Of a DNA stretch of 64,000 bases, positions 50,319 to 58,268 are shown piece by piece (positions within the stretch are counted from its first letter, which is position 1; the number at the start of each line of letters is the position of its first letter). The stretch lies in assembly GCA_028819255.1 (NCBI GenBank), contig JAPPMB010000034.1, forward strand, positions 1-64,000. Reading direction: 5' to 3'. Origin of the DNA: Bryobacterales bacterium (GTDB taxonomy: Bacteria; Acidobacteriota; Terriglobia; Bryobacterales; UBA6623). Below the pieces are notes generated by a model, which had not been told where the DNA came from, did not search any database, and worked only from the letters and a program-made list of their open reading frames with translations. The translations under genes were made by a program, and so were the position numbers.

Positions 50319-50876
50319 GTGGAATTGGTTCGCAACGGGCTGATGGCGGTCGCTGTGGCGGTTTCGCTGGCCGCCTACATTCGAGTCAGCTTCGTCAGGC
50401 TGGAACGGGCGATCGGCCGCGAGGGCGAGCGGCGGCGTGAAGGTTCTCGGGCTCTTTCCCAGCGGCAGCGCGAGGATCATGCGACGCTGGAGGCGGCCAT
50501 CGTCAAGCTTGCGGAGAAGTTGGCCGGAACGACCGAGAGAACGGCACACATCGAAGGAATCCTGGCACGCGTGTGGATGCCCCAACACGAGGCGACGGCT
50601 GCACAAGCCGTGCCCGACGAACCGCCCGACACGTGGCAGTTGCATTCACAGTCGGAAGGGATCGGGGAGCTGTCCCCCTGCATCGAGTCGCCGAGAGCGC
50701 CGGTGCGACCCTCACCGGGACGACGTTCGCCTACGCTGCGGGAAGCGGACCGTCCGGACTGGCGGAGGCATTCGCGCAGGGGCCAAGCTGCGAGGCTGGC
50801 AGCGTCGGAAGCAAGGGGCCCCGGACCCGCGACAGCGCTACTGTGCCCGACAACGATGGAATCCAATCGACATTGA
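50319..50876 (+). CDS. Possible small membrane protein with coiled coil (doubtful)
   Basis: A GTG-started frame of 185 residues begins MELVRNGLMAVAVAVSLAAY, a plausible TM helix. A charged helix follows (VRLERAIGREGERRREG, then DHATLEAAIVKLAEKLAG). This anchor-plus-coil pattern is protein-like up to about residue 85; after that it becomes Pro/Arg-rich and looks non-coding. No Shine-Dalgarno, no family, and a repeat begins near its end. It may be a real short gene whose true end has been lost, or chance. Confidence 0.3.
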   Translation: MELVRNGLMAVAVAVSLAAYIRVSFVRLERAIGREGERRREGSRALSQRQREDHATLEAAIVKLAEKLAGTTERTAHIEGILARVWMPQHEATAAQAVPDEPPDTWQLHSQSEGIGELSPCIESPRAPVRPSPGRRSPTLREADRPDWRRHSRRGQAARLAASEARGPGPATALLCPTTMESNRH

Positions 50877-50929
50877 GCGACGGCCCGCAATGTTCCAGGA
50901 CGGCGTGCCGCCCGGCAACCCGGAGTACG
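50868..50929 (-). repeat. 62-bp repeat, copy B, near the msbA-like gene 3' end
   Basis: Copy B lies 41 nt beyond the stop of the msbA-like gene and about 1 kb from copy A, in the same orientation. The two share 50 of 62 bases. It is not itself at a gene start, so the match to copy A is not explained by gene duplication. Confidence 0.6.
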
Positions 50930-50969
50930 CAGGGGAACCGGAAGCCAATCTTCGAACCTCCGCCCCGGT

Positions 50970-52781
50970 TCATGTGGGCACCGACTGCAATTCGACAAGC
51001 CGCCGGTAGAGAGGGCACGAGCGCATCAGGGATCCGTGCCGGCCGCGATCGACGATTCGGCCTTCGTCCATCACAAGGATCAGGTGCGCCCTGCGAATGG
51101 TTGAGAGCCGGTGTGCGCTGACGATCACCGTTCGGCCGTGGATCAGGTTCGACAGCGCCCGCTGCACCAGGATTTCCGCCTCGCTGTCCAGATGGGACGT
51201 GGCCTCGTCCAGAAGCAGGACAGGGGCGTCCTTGAGCAGGGCCCGGGCGATCGCAATGCGCTGCCTCTGACCGCCGCTCAGACGGAGTCCGCTCTCGCCA
51301 AGCTGCGTCGCGTACCCGTCAGGCAGAGCTTCGATGAACTCCGCCGCATAGGCGGAAGTCGCAGCGGCACGGACCCGCTCGGGATCGATTCCGGGCCTGC
51401 CGTACGCGATGTTGTTGAAGACGGTGTCGTCGAACAGGACCGTCTCCTGCGTCACGATCGCGATCTGCCGGCGCAACGACTCCACGGTCACGTCGCGGAG
51501 GTCCCACCCATCGATGCGGATCGCGCCCTGAGTAGGGTCGAAGAATCGCGGCAGCAGGCTCATGAGAGTGGTCTTCCCCGCCCCGCTGAGCCCAACCAGG
51601 GCCACGACCCGCCGGGCTCCGACGCGAAAGCTGATCCCGTCCAGAGCCGCACTCCCGGAGTCCCCGGGGTAGTGGAACCTCACGCCGTCGAATTCGATCA
51701 GATTCCGAAACGTCTGGAGTTCCTCCGCACCGGCTGCGTCCTGGATGTCGTGCGGATGGTCCATGTACTCGAACGCCCGCTGAATCGCGCCGAGCGCCTG
51801 CTGGAAGATGTTGTAGATGCCGATCAGCCGCTTGACCGGCTGCAGCAGCATGACCAGCGCCACGATGAAACTGACCACCTGACCCGCAGTCATCTCGCCG
51901 GCGAGAATCCGGCTTCTGACGTAGACCAAGAGGCACAGGATCATGGCTGCGCCGAGCGTCTCGATGATCGGCGACACCATCGCCTGCTGCTTCACCATCC
52001 TCAGACTCGCAGCGAACAGCAGGTCGGCCCGCCCGCGGAAGCGGCGGATCTCGAAGCGCTCCATCGCAAACGCCTTGACGATCCTGTTTCCCGAGATCGT
52101 CTCCTGCATGATCTTGACCAGCCGGGCAAGGTACGCCTGGGCGCGCGTCGAGGTCCGGCGCAGCCTCCGGCCGATCCTCGAGGCCGGCATCAGCACCAGC
52201 GGGAGGACGACGACACAGCCCGCTGCCAGCACGGCGTCATGCTGGAGCAGCACGAACAGCAGTGCGATGACCGTGAACACCTGGCGCATGAGGTCGGCCA
52301 AGAAGTGCGAGCAGGCGGACTGAATCCTCTCGATGTCACTCACGAGCGATGAGATCAGCTCCCCTGTGTGCTTGGTCTGGAAGAACGCCGGCGACTGGCG
52401 GAGGATGATGCCGTACATCTCGTTGCGGAGGTCACGGACCGCAGCGAAGCCCGCGTAGTTCACGAGATAGCTGGCACTGAAGTCGGACAGCCCCTTCACG
52501 ACCGAGACACAGAGGAAGACGGCACAAAAGAGCCCGAAGGCTCCGGCTCCGGAAACCGGTATCAGGTCGTCGAGCGTGATGGTCGTCTCGATGAAAGGCA
52601 ATTCCACGAGCTCGATCGGTGCCGGGCTCGGGGCGGGGCTCAGGAATCGGTCCAGAAGGGGCTCGAGCAGGAGCGCGAAGAGGCCATAGCTGGCCCCGAC
52701 CACGGCCATCAGGGCCACTGCGAGCGCGATTCGGACCGAATACGGGCGAACGTAGCCGAAGAGCCTTCGCAGATCGCCCAC
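50970..52781 (-). CDS. MsbA-like ABC exporter (TM domain fused to ATPase)
   Basis: The 603-residue half-transporter has six predicted TM helices in residues about 15-320 and a C-terminal ATPase. Walker A is ALVGLSGAGKTTLMSLLPRF, the Q-loop IAIVTQETVLFDD, the ABC signature LSGGQRQRIAIARALL, Walker B PVLLLDEATSHLD, and the H-loop VSAHRLST. Homodimers of this type flip lipid A or other lipids across the inner membrane, and some export drugs or peptides. Placement next to no lipid-A genes leaves the substrate open. The first periplasmic loop (SPAPSPAPIELVELPF) is longer than in E. coli MsbA. Confidence 0.9.
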   Translation of the reverse strand: MGDLRRLFGYVRPYSVRIALAVALMAVVGASYGLFALLLEPLLDRFLSPAPSPAPIELVELPFIETTITLDDLIPVSGAGAFGLFCAVFLCVSVVKGLSDFSASYLVNYAGFAAVRDLRNEMYGIILRQSPAFFQTKHTGELISSLVSDIERIQSACSHFLADLMRQVFTVIALLFVLLQHDAVLAAGCVVVLPLVLMPASRIGRRLRRTSTRAQAYLARLVKIMQETISGNRIVKAFAMERFEIRRFRGRADLLFAASLRMVKQQAMVSPIIETLGAAMILCLLVYVRSRILAGEMTAGQVVSFIVALVMLLQPVKRLIGIYNIFQQALGAIQRAFEYMDHPHDIQDAAGAEELQTFRNLIEFDGVRFHYPGDSGSAALDGISFRVGARRVVALVGLSGAGKTTLMSLLPRFFDPTQGAIRIDGWDLRDVTVESLRRQIAIVTQETVLFDDTVFNNIAYGRPGIDPERVRAAATSAYAAEFIEALPDGYATQLGESGLRLSGGQRQRIAIARALLKDAPVLLLDEATSHLDSEAEILVQRALSNLIHGRTVIVSAHRLSTIRRAHLILVMDEGRIVDRGRHGSLMRSCPLYRRLVELQSVPT

Positions 52782-52960
52782 GGGTTCATGATGCCATAGG
52801 GCACCACGATCCCAGCCGGGCGCAGCAGGCCGCCGAAAGCGCCTGCAAACGCAGGCAATTGAGAGCTCGGAAGCGAGGCAGCACGTTAAGTCCGGACCCT
52901 CATGTGGCTGGATACAGGCTGACTACAGGACTGCTGCCATGACCCTCCGCCTGCAGCGGG

Positions 52961-52980
52961 GCCGGGTGAATCGACCCGGC
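52961..52980 (-). terminator. GC hairpin after the aldolase gene
   Basis: The arms gccgggt (52961-52967) and acccggc (52974-52980) form a perfect 7-bp stem on a 6-nt loop, 13 nt past the aldolase stop. A second hairpin (gcctgc/gcaggc, 52841-52856) lies further on. Neither has a T-run. It is a likely 3'-end structure of the aldolase-dehydrogenase operon. Confidence 0.4.
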
Positions 52981-52993
52981 AGCTGATTCGCTG

Positions 52994-53779
52994 CTAGTCC
53001 CGCTTCGGCACGAGCCCACGGGCTGCCGCAACCTCGGACACCAGTGCCGAGCCATAGATCGTGATGTCGGTGCTGTAGGAGATCATGTCGAACCCGAGCG
53101 CCATCCAGTCCCTTGCCTGTTCCGGACTCCCGGGCTGGATTCCGGCCAGATGACCATGCTCCCTGCAGGCCGCCACGACGTCCCGCAGAGCGGCGAGAAA
53201 GTCGGGATGATGGAACTGGCCCACGATTCCCATGGACTGGGTGAGGTCCATGTGTCCGACCCACAAGCAGTCCACGCCTGGTTCGGAGGCGATCCGGTCG
53301 AGATTGCGGAGTGCTGTGGTGCTCTCGATCTGGCAGAGGAGCATGTTGCTGCGATTCGCCCTCGACATGTAGTCGACGGGGTCCGGACGGACAAAGTCAT
53401 TGTGCGAGGTGCCGAGGCCGAGGCCCCGATTGCCCTCGGGCGCGTAGCGCATCGCGTCGTTGAGGAGCCGCGCCTGTTCCGGCGTGCGGACGTTGGGCGC
53501 CATGATTCCCTGTGCGCCGGCGTCCATGACCCTCGCCACGAAGTGGTACTCGGATGCGGGGACGCGGACGATGGGGCTCGCGCCTGTCGCCTTGAATCGG
53601 GCGATGATGCCCGCGACCTGCGGGAGGTCGAGCGGCCCGTGCTCCATGTCGATCAGCACGAAGTCCAGGTCGGCCAAGGCGCAGAGCTTTGCAATGCCGG
53701 GCGTGTCGAACTCCATCAGCATGTGTCCGAACGCCACGCGGCCTTCAGCGGCCGCCTGTCGGGCTCGGTTCGGCTTCAT
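52994..53779 (-). CDS. HpcH/HpaI-family class II aldolase
   Basis: The ATG at 53779 gives 261 residues, typical for HpcH/HpaI aldolases. Motifs: LDFVLIDMEHGPLDLPQV (catalytic His), PIVRVPASEYHFVARVMDAG (Arg), GAQGIMAPNVRTPEQA, and LLCQIESTTALRNLD with the metal Glu, then DCLWVGHMDL. These metal-dependent enzymes cleave 4-hydroxy-2-oxo-acids such as 2-keto-3-deoxy sugars or hydroxyketo-heptanedioate. Its ATG overlaps the stop of the upstream dehydrogenase, so both form one operon. The product of an acid-sugar dehydratase could be its substrate (inference). Confidence 0.92.
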   Translation of the reverse strand: MKPNRARQAAAEGRVAFGHMLMEFDTPGIAKLCALADLDFVLIDMEHGPLDLPQVAGIIARFKATGASPIVRVPASEYHFVARVMDAGAQGIMAPNVRTPEQARLLNDAMRYAPEGNRGLGLGTSHNDFVRPDPVDYMSRANRSNMLLCQIESTTALRNLDRIASEPGVDCLWVGHMDLTQSMGIVGQFHHPDFLAALRDVVAACREHGHLAGIQPGSPEQARDWMALGFDMISYSTDITIYGSALVSEVAAARGLVPKRD

Positions 53780-54828
53780 GTCGACCTCCACTTCGCGAGC
53801 TTGGCCCGCACGCTGTCCAGTTCCGCGGCCTCGGGATTCGCGAGACACGGCGGCACCTCTCCCTCCGCGACGAGCAGCAGGTTCCTGCACGCATCCCGGC
53901 TGTTTCCGGCCAAGCCCTCCTGCGTCCAGGCCATGCTGTGAGGCGAAACAATCACATGGTCCATGCCCAAGAGCGGATTGTCTTCGGAAGGGGGTTCCTT
54001 CTCGAACACGTCGATCCCCGCACCTGCGATCCGCCCCTCCCGCAAGACCTCGATCAGAGCCTCTTCGCGGACGATCGGGCCTCTGGCCGTGTTGACGAAG
54101 TAGGCGCTGGGCTTCATCAGGGCAAACTCCCTCCGGCCGACGAGTCCCCGCGTCTCGCTGTTCAGCAACGCGTTGACCGTGACGAAGTCGCCCTCGGCCA
54201 TGACCGTCTCGAGATCGACGAGCTCGACGCCGATCGCGCTTGCTCGATCCTTCGGACAGTACGGATCGTAAGCCAGACATCGACCGAAACCCAGACCGCG
54301 CGCCATGGAGAACATTTCGGCGCCGATCCGTCCGCAGCCGACCGACGAGATCGTCTTGCCGATGACGTCGGTGCCGAGAATCGGCATGTCGGTGCGCCAC
54401 TGCCCCGCCCTGGTGCGCCTGTCCAGATCCGGCACCCTCTTGGCAAGGGCGAGAACCAGCGCGATCTGGGCTTCGGCCACCGCTCGCGCGATTGCATCAG
54501 GAGTCAGCGCCACCAAGACGCCGGCGGCGTTGGCCGACGGTATGTCGATGGCGTCAAAGCCGACCCCCCAGCGGGCGATGCAGACGAGACGCTCGACGCC
54601 CTCGAAGCTTGCGTGGTCGAATCGCGTTCCCAGAATGATCACCCCGTCGTATCGGTCGACGACTTCCGCCCGCGCGGCCCTGCCGCGTCCCGGATCGTGG
54701 AGATCGTTCATGACCTCCCAGCGAACGTCCGAACCGTTCTCGAAGAGGGAGCGCGCGAAGCGCCCCATGTACGACTCGAACGCGTCGCCCCAGCCCGGGT
54801 CGATACCTACATGAAATTCCTTGCCCAT
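53776..54828 (-). CDS. D-isomer-specific 2-hydroxyacid dehydrogenase
   Basis: The ATG at 54828 gives 350 residues. The NAD-binding Rossmann motif is GKTISSVGCGRIGAEMFSMA (G-x-G-x-x-G). Catalytic Arg lies in VNALLNSETRGLVG with TARGPIVREEALIEVL, Glu in GAGIDVFEKEPP, and His in VIVSPHSMAWTQ. It reduces or oxidises 2-keto/2-hydroxy acids with NAD(P). It overlaps the aldolase gene by four bases and is first in the operon. The frame stays open upstream, but that translation overlaps the divergent RraA-like gene and has no similarity. Confidence 0.92.
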   Translation of the reverse strand: MGKEFHVGIDPGWGDAFESYMGRFARSLFENGSDVRWEVMNDLHDPGRGRAARAEVVDRYDGVIILGTRFDHASFEGVERLVCIARWGVGFDAIDIPSANAAGVLVALTPDAIARAVAEAQIALVLALAKRVPDLDRRTRAGQWRTDMPILGTDVIGKTISSVGCGRIGAEMFSMARGLGFGRCLAYDPYCPKDRASAIGVELVDLETVMAEGDFVTVNALLNSETRGLVGRREFALMKPSAYFVNTARGPIVREEALIEVLREGRIAGAGIDVFEKEPPSEDNPLLGMDHVIVSPHSMAWTQEGLAGNSRDACRNLLLVAEGEVPPCLANPEAAELDSVRAKLAKWRST

Positions 54829-54927
54829 CTCGAATCCGAACAATTGTACTCGCCCGGTTGCCTGTTGGGTGCAAATGCCATGGATTGTCCCCATTCTGCG
54901 CCGCCCACACCTGATAGAGTTGCGGCC

Positions 54928-55809
54928 ATGACCGCCCTGCGCTGGCTCGGCGTGCTCCTGGCAGCTGGATCCCTCTCCGCGCAAGTCGACGGATTCGGCA
55001 AGGAGCAGCTTCTCAAGTACACGAGCGACAACCCGTTCGGCCGGTTCGAGGATGGCCGGCCGAAGGTGCCCCAAGACATGATCGACGTTCTGCGGAACGC
55101 GAGTTCGGAGATGCTCTGGGGCCCGCTGCGGAACCTCGGGTTCCACCACCAGTGGTCCGGCGGCTGGCAAATCGTCCACCCGGAGAAGAAACTGATCGGG
55201 CGGGCAGTGACGGCCTCTTTCCTGCCCGTGCGGCCGGACCTGCAACGGATTCTCGACAAGGACGCGGACATCCGCAACGTCGCGCGAAGCCAAAGCCAGA
55301 GAGTCATCGACACCCTCCGTCCTGGGGACGTCCTGGTAGTGGATCTATTCGGCAAGGTGGAGGGCGGTGCGTTTGCCGGCGACAACCTTGCCACGGCCAT
55401 TCACGGCGCCACGGGCCAGGGATTCGTGGTGGACGGGGGAATCCGCGACCTCGACGGGATTTACGACCTGGGAATCCCGGTCTACGTTCGGGGCTTCCAC
55501 GTTCTTCCAATCCAGGACGTGATCCTCACCGGGATCAACGTGCCGGTCCGGATCGGGTCCACGACGGTCATGCCGGGTGATCTGGTGGTCGGCGACCGGG
55601 AGGGCCTAACATTCGTGCCTCCGCAGGTCGTCGAACAGGTTGCGAACCAGGCGCGGATCACCGAGCTGCACGACATCTGGACGAAGGCGAAGCTGGCGAC
55701 CGGAAAGTACCGGGCGAGCGAACTCTATCCGAGCCCGTCCGACGTGGCCCTCAAGAAGGAATACACGGAGTGGCTGGAGGCCCGGAAACGGGAGCTCGGC
55801 CTCGAGTAG
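54928..55809 (+). CDS. Secreted RraA-family protein (HMG aldolase-like)
   Basis: The ATG at 54928 gives 293 residues, longer than the usual 160-230. It starts with a signal peptide (MTALRWLGVLLAAGSLSAQ). The RraA core is residues about 90-240: RPGDVLVVDLFGKVEGGAFA, GDNLATAIHGATGQGFVVDG and GGIRDLDGIYDLGIPVYVRG, with the G-x(3)-D and R-D residues that bind metal and oxaloacetate-like substrates in aldolase members. Typical RraA proteins are cytoplasmic, so export is notable. It is divergent from the dehydrogenase-aldolase operon with 99 nt between starts. Confidence 0.88.
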   Translation: MTALRWLGVLLAAGSLSAQVDGFGKEQLLKYTSDNPFGRFEDGRPKVPQDMIDVLRNASSEMLWGPLRNLGFHHQWSGGWQIVHPEKKLIGRAVTASFLPVRPDLQRILDKDADIRNVARSQSQRVIDTLRPGDVLVVDLFGKVEGGAFAGDNLATAIHGATGQGFVVDGGIRDLDGIYDLGIPVYVRGFHVLPIQDVILTGINVPVRIGSTTVMPGDLVVGDREGLTFVPPQVVEQVANQARITELHDIWTKAKLATGKYRASELYPSPSDVALKKEYTEWLEARKRELGLE

Positions 55810-56413
55810 CCGAGATCCAGGGGCATCAAGGGAAACGCACGGAAACAAGCCGGCTCGTGCTGCTCGGTGACGAGCGCGGGCCGCAGGTCATCCTTCTCTC
55901 GGTGGTCGGCATGGTCGCTATGCGGCAAATGGCGCTGTCTGGTCAGGCTCGCAGGTTCCCGACCATTGAAAACGGGCCTGCACGCTGTTGACCGGCGCAC
56001 CTGGTCAACGACGTTCATTGCAGGTTTGAGTCCGTCCACCCGGGAATCATGCTCCGACAAGCCACTTGGCAGCAATTCGAGGCTTCCAGAGGGCAATCAC
56101 ATGTGAGGGCCGCCAAATGTGAAGACAGGGGGCGGCCGGACGGAGTGCGGACACCCTGCACCGACGGCTGGCAGCGGGACCGGCACCGGTCAATTGCCGG
56201 TCGAGGGCCTGCCGATGTCCCGGATACCCAGACCGACCACGCCTCATGGGAGATCGGAACTCCTCGGCGGCCGACGGGCGGCCCGGCATACCCGCGTTTG
56301 GCGCAGTCGCCGACATCTCTTCGCTTTCCCGCGGGCCGGAGTGGGCTGCGCGTTCCGCCGGCAACCTGCACTGGGTGCCATGCTCGTGGCCGATGCCCGC
56401 GCCCCGCTCCGAC
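55810..56413. other. Region without a recognisable gene (604 nt)
   Basis: Only short open frames with Arg/Pro-rich translations are present on both strands. Codon pattern and composition look unlike the neighbours, and no family, tRNA or strong hairpin is seen. It could be decayed sequence, since the nearby 57.7-58.2 kb stretch holds a transposase relic. Confidence 0.45.
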
Positions 56414-57196
56414 CTAGCCGGCAAGCTTCACGAAAAAGACTGAGGTGCCCTCCGCTGACTTGGATTTCCTCGTCTCGAACAAGTCGTGTCGAGACTTGAT
56501 CAGCAACGACAGCTGCTTGTACCCGAAACTGCGCGGATCGAATGCGGGATCGAGCTGGCGAATATAGGAGCCAACAGCGGAAAGGAGAGCCCATCCGTCG
56601 TCCTGGCCCGCTGATTCGACGGCCTTCTTGGCGGTGTCGACCCAGCTGGCTTCCTCACTCGATTTCGGCTCAGCCCCGCTTGGCCTGGCCTCGTCAGCAA
56701 GGTTCTCCGTGTACACAAACACATCGCATGCATTGACGAACGACTTCGGTGTCTGCTTCTTGCCGACACCGACCACGAACAAGCCTTGCTCTCGGATTCT
56801 CGTCGCGAGGCGGGTGTAGTCGCTGTCGCTCGACGCGATGCAGAATCCGCTGACCATTCCGGAGTGCAGCAGGTCCATTGCGTCGATGATCAGCGCACTG
56901 TCCGTGGCGTTCTTGCCGGTGGTGTACCGAAACTGCTGCACGGGCTGCACGGCGTGGGTGTGCAGCATCCCCTTCCATCCGGACATTTGCGGCGAAGTCC
57001 AGTCCCCGTAAATGCGTCGTACGGTGATCGATCCATAGCGTGCCGTTTCGGCCAGCATGAGGCCAAGCAATGACGGTTGAGCATTGTCGCCGTCAATGAG
57101 CAGCGCAAGACTTGGCGCCTGCGCCGAGGATTCCTGGGAGGGGTTCACGGAGTTTCTCGCGGTCCGGCGTCGTGCTCTGCAGCGGTCCCGATGCAA
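56414..57196 (-). CDS. NYN-domain (LabA/DUF88) putative RNase with C-terminal OST-HTH/LOTUS domain
   Basis: The 260-residue frame has a NYN (PIN-like) domain from about residue 29: LALLIDGDNAQPSLL, KNATDSALIIDAMDLL and FCIASSDSDYTRLATRIRE supply the acidic metal-binding residues. VGVGKKQTPKSFVNACDVFV closes it. Residues about 185-260 (WVDTAKKAVESAGQD, GYKQLSLLIKSRHDLFE) match the OST-HTH/LOTUS fold, an RNA-binding module. The likely role is RNA processing or decay. The start is uncertain: the first 16 residues are Arg-rich, and a GTG at 57149 is plausible. Confidence 0.87.
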   Translation of the reverse strand: MHRDRCRARRRTARNSVNPSQESSAQAPSLALLIDGDNAQPSLLGLMLAETARYGSITVRRIYGDWTSPQMSGWKGMLHTHAVQPVQQFRYTTGKNATDSALIIDAMDLLHSGMVSGFCIASSDSDYTRLATRIREQGLFVVGVGKKQTPKSFVNACDVFVYTENLADEARPSGAEPKSSEEASWVDTAKKAVESAGQDDGWALLSAVGSYIRQLDPAFDPRSFGYKQLSLLIKSRHDLFETRKSKSAEGTSVFFVKLAG

Positions 57197-57750
57197 CCCA
57201 TTGCCGGAATTCAGCCTCCACGCAATCCAGGCTGGAGGGCGCCATGGTTCAGGTGCTCGGCGTGGCGCGAAGGCAGCCAGACATCCAGATTGCCTACGTT
57301 AGCACCTGGGGAATGTCTACGCGGCACCTAGCGCTGGCCGGACATCTCACCAACATCTGGCAATCCAAGGGACCACGGTTGTGAGGCCAGAAACTGGGAT
57401 CCCGGACAGCTCGTCAGCGGGCCTCCCACCCGCAGTCGCCCTGCTTGATACGGCCAGAGTCCATTCTGAGGGGCCATTCCAAGGGGTTCCCGGGCTGCGT
57501 TGCCGCGGTTCCGCGGTCAGCACGCACTCCTCCCCTTGCCATCCCGGCTCAGCCCGCTCTCACTGCCGAATGAGGTGCAATCCGTGATTGTCGGTGTGGA
57601 AAGATGCCCGCAGGGCCGTTCACACGCTGCGGAGCGGAACCGGCTCATTCGCCCGGATGTTCCTGCAAGGCGCGGGGAGCGATCCGTGCGGCCTCCGCCG
57701 TCCTCAGCGGGACATGCAGATGGCTGAAACGGGACTCGGGCATTCTGCGC
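57197..57750. other. Region without a recognisable gene (554 nt)
   Basis: No open frame here has a motif or protein-like composition. It adjoins the transposase relic and may be part of the same decayed insertion. No terminal inverted repeats were found by eye. Confidence 0.4.
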
Positions 57751-58215
57751 TCAAAGCCAATCCCCGACAAGATGTCCAACCGCTTGAAGGGCCGCCTTCC
57801 ACTTGCTCTCGAGGTCTCACAGGGCCGGGACCAGCGGCTTGCCCGCCGCCCGGCCATTCGGGACTGGGTCAGTATCTTAATGACATTCCGCAGGTTCGTT
57901 CAGAATCTCGATGGCATTCGTCTTGGACAGCGGACACCCCACCAAGGGGGCGAAGGCGAACACCGGGATCCCGTCCTTCCAGTTGTTCCGCCGGGTCGCC
58001 TCCACCGAAGGGTAGCGCTTCCACCATCGATCTTCGAACTCGTTCAGGCGGTATTCTGCGGCCTCCAGGCTCTCGGCTCGGTCGGAGCCCTTCCTGCCCG
58101 GCGCCATCTCCTTCCGCTCCCCGTACGGGCACAGGTGCAGCGCATGACGCAGCGCGCGCACAACCGCAGGCCTGCACCGCTGTTCAGGGAATTCAAGCGA
58201 AACGCCCGGACGGGC
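57751..58215 (-). pseudogene. IS256-family (mutator-type) transposase remnant
   Basis: From 58215 down, one frame reads EFPEQRCRPAVVRALRHALH, then SLEAAEYRLNEFEDRWWKRY and IPVFAFAPLVGCPLSKTNAI. This is the order of IS256 transposase blocks (FPEA-VQRC-VH, YPEI-RNW-IPFFAFP, TTNAIESLN). After NAIEILNE the frame breaks; LRNVIKIL continues in a second frame and ESKWKAALQAVGHLVGDWL with a stop (57751) in a third. The 5' side is cut by a stop at 58216-58218. So it lacks the N-terminal half and is frameshifted at least twice. Confidence 0.75.
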
Positions 58216-58268
58216 TTAGGCTAGACTCTTGAGTCATCGGCTCCGTCGGAGGGCACCGAGGGTCCAGC

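Noticed and set aside
52841-52856. Hairpin gcctgc/gcaggc as a possible riboswitch or terminator
   Set aside because: It is a short 6-bp stem without a T-run and not next to a gene start; too weak to name.
53689-54927. Upstream extension of the RraA-like gene by more than 400 residues
   Set aside because: The extension lies antisense to the aldolase and dehydrogenase genes; a signal peptide begins exactly at 54928.
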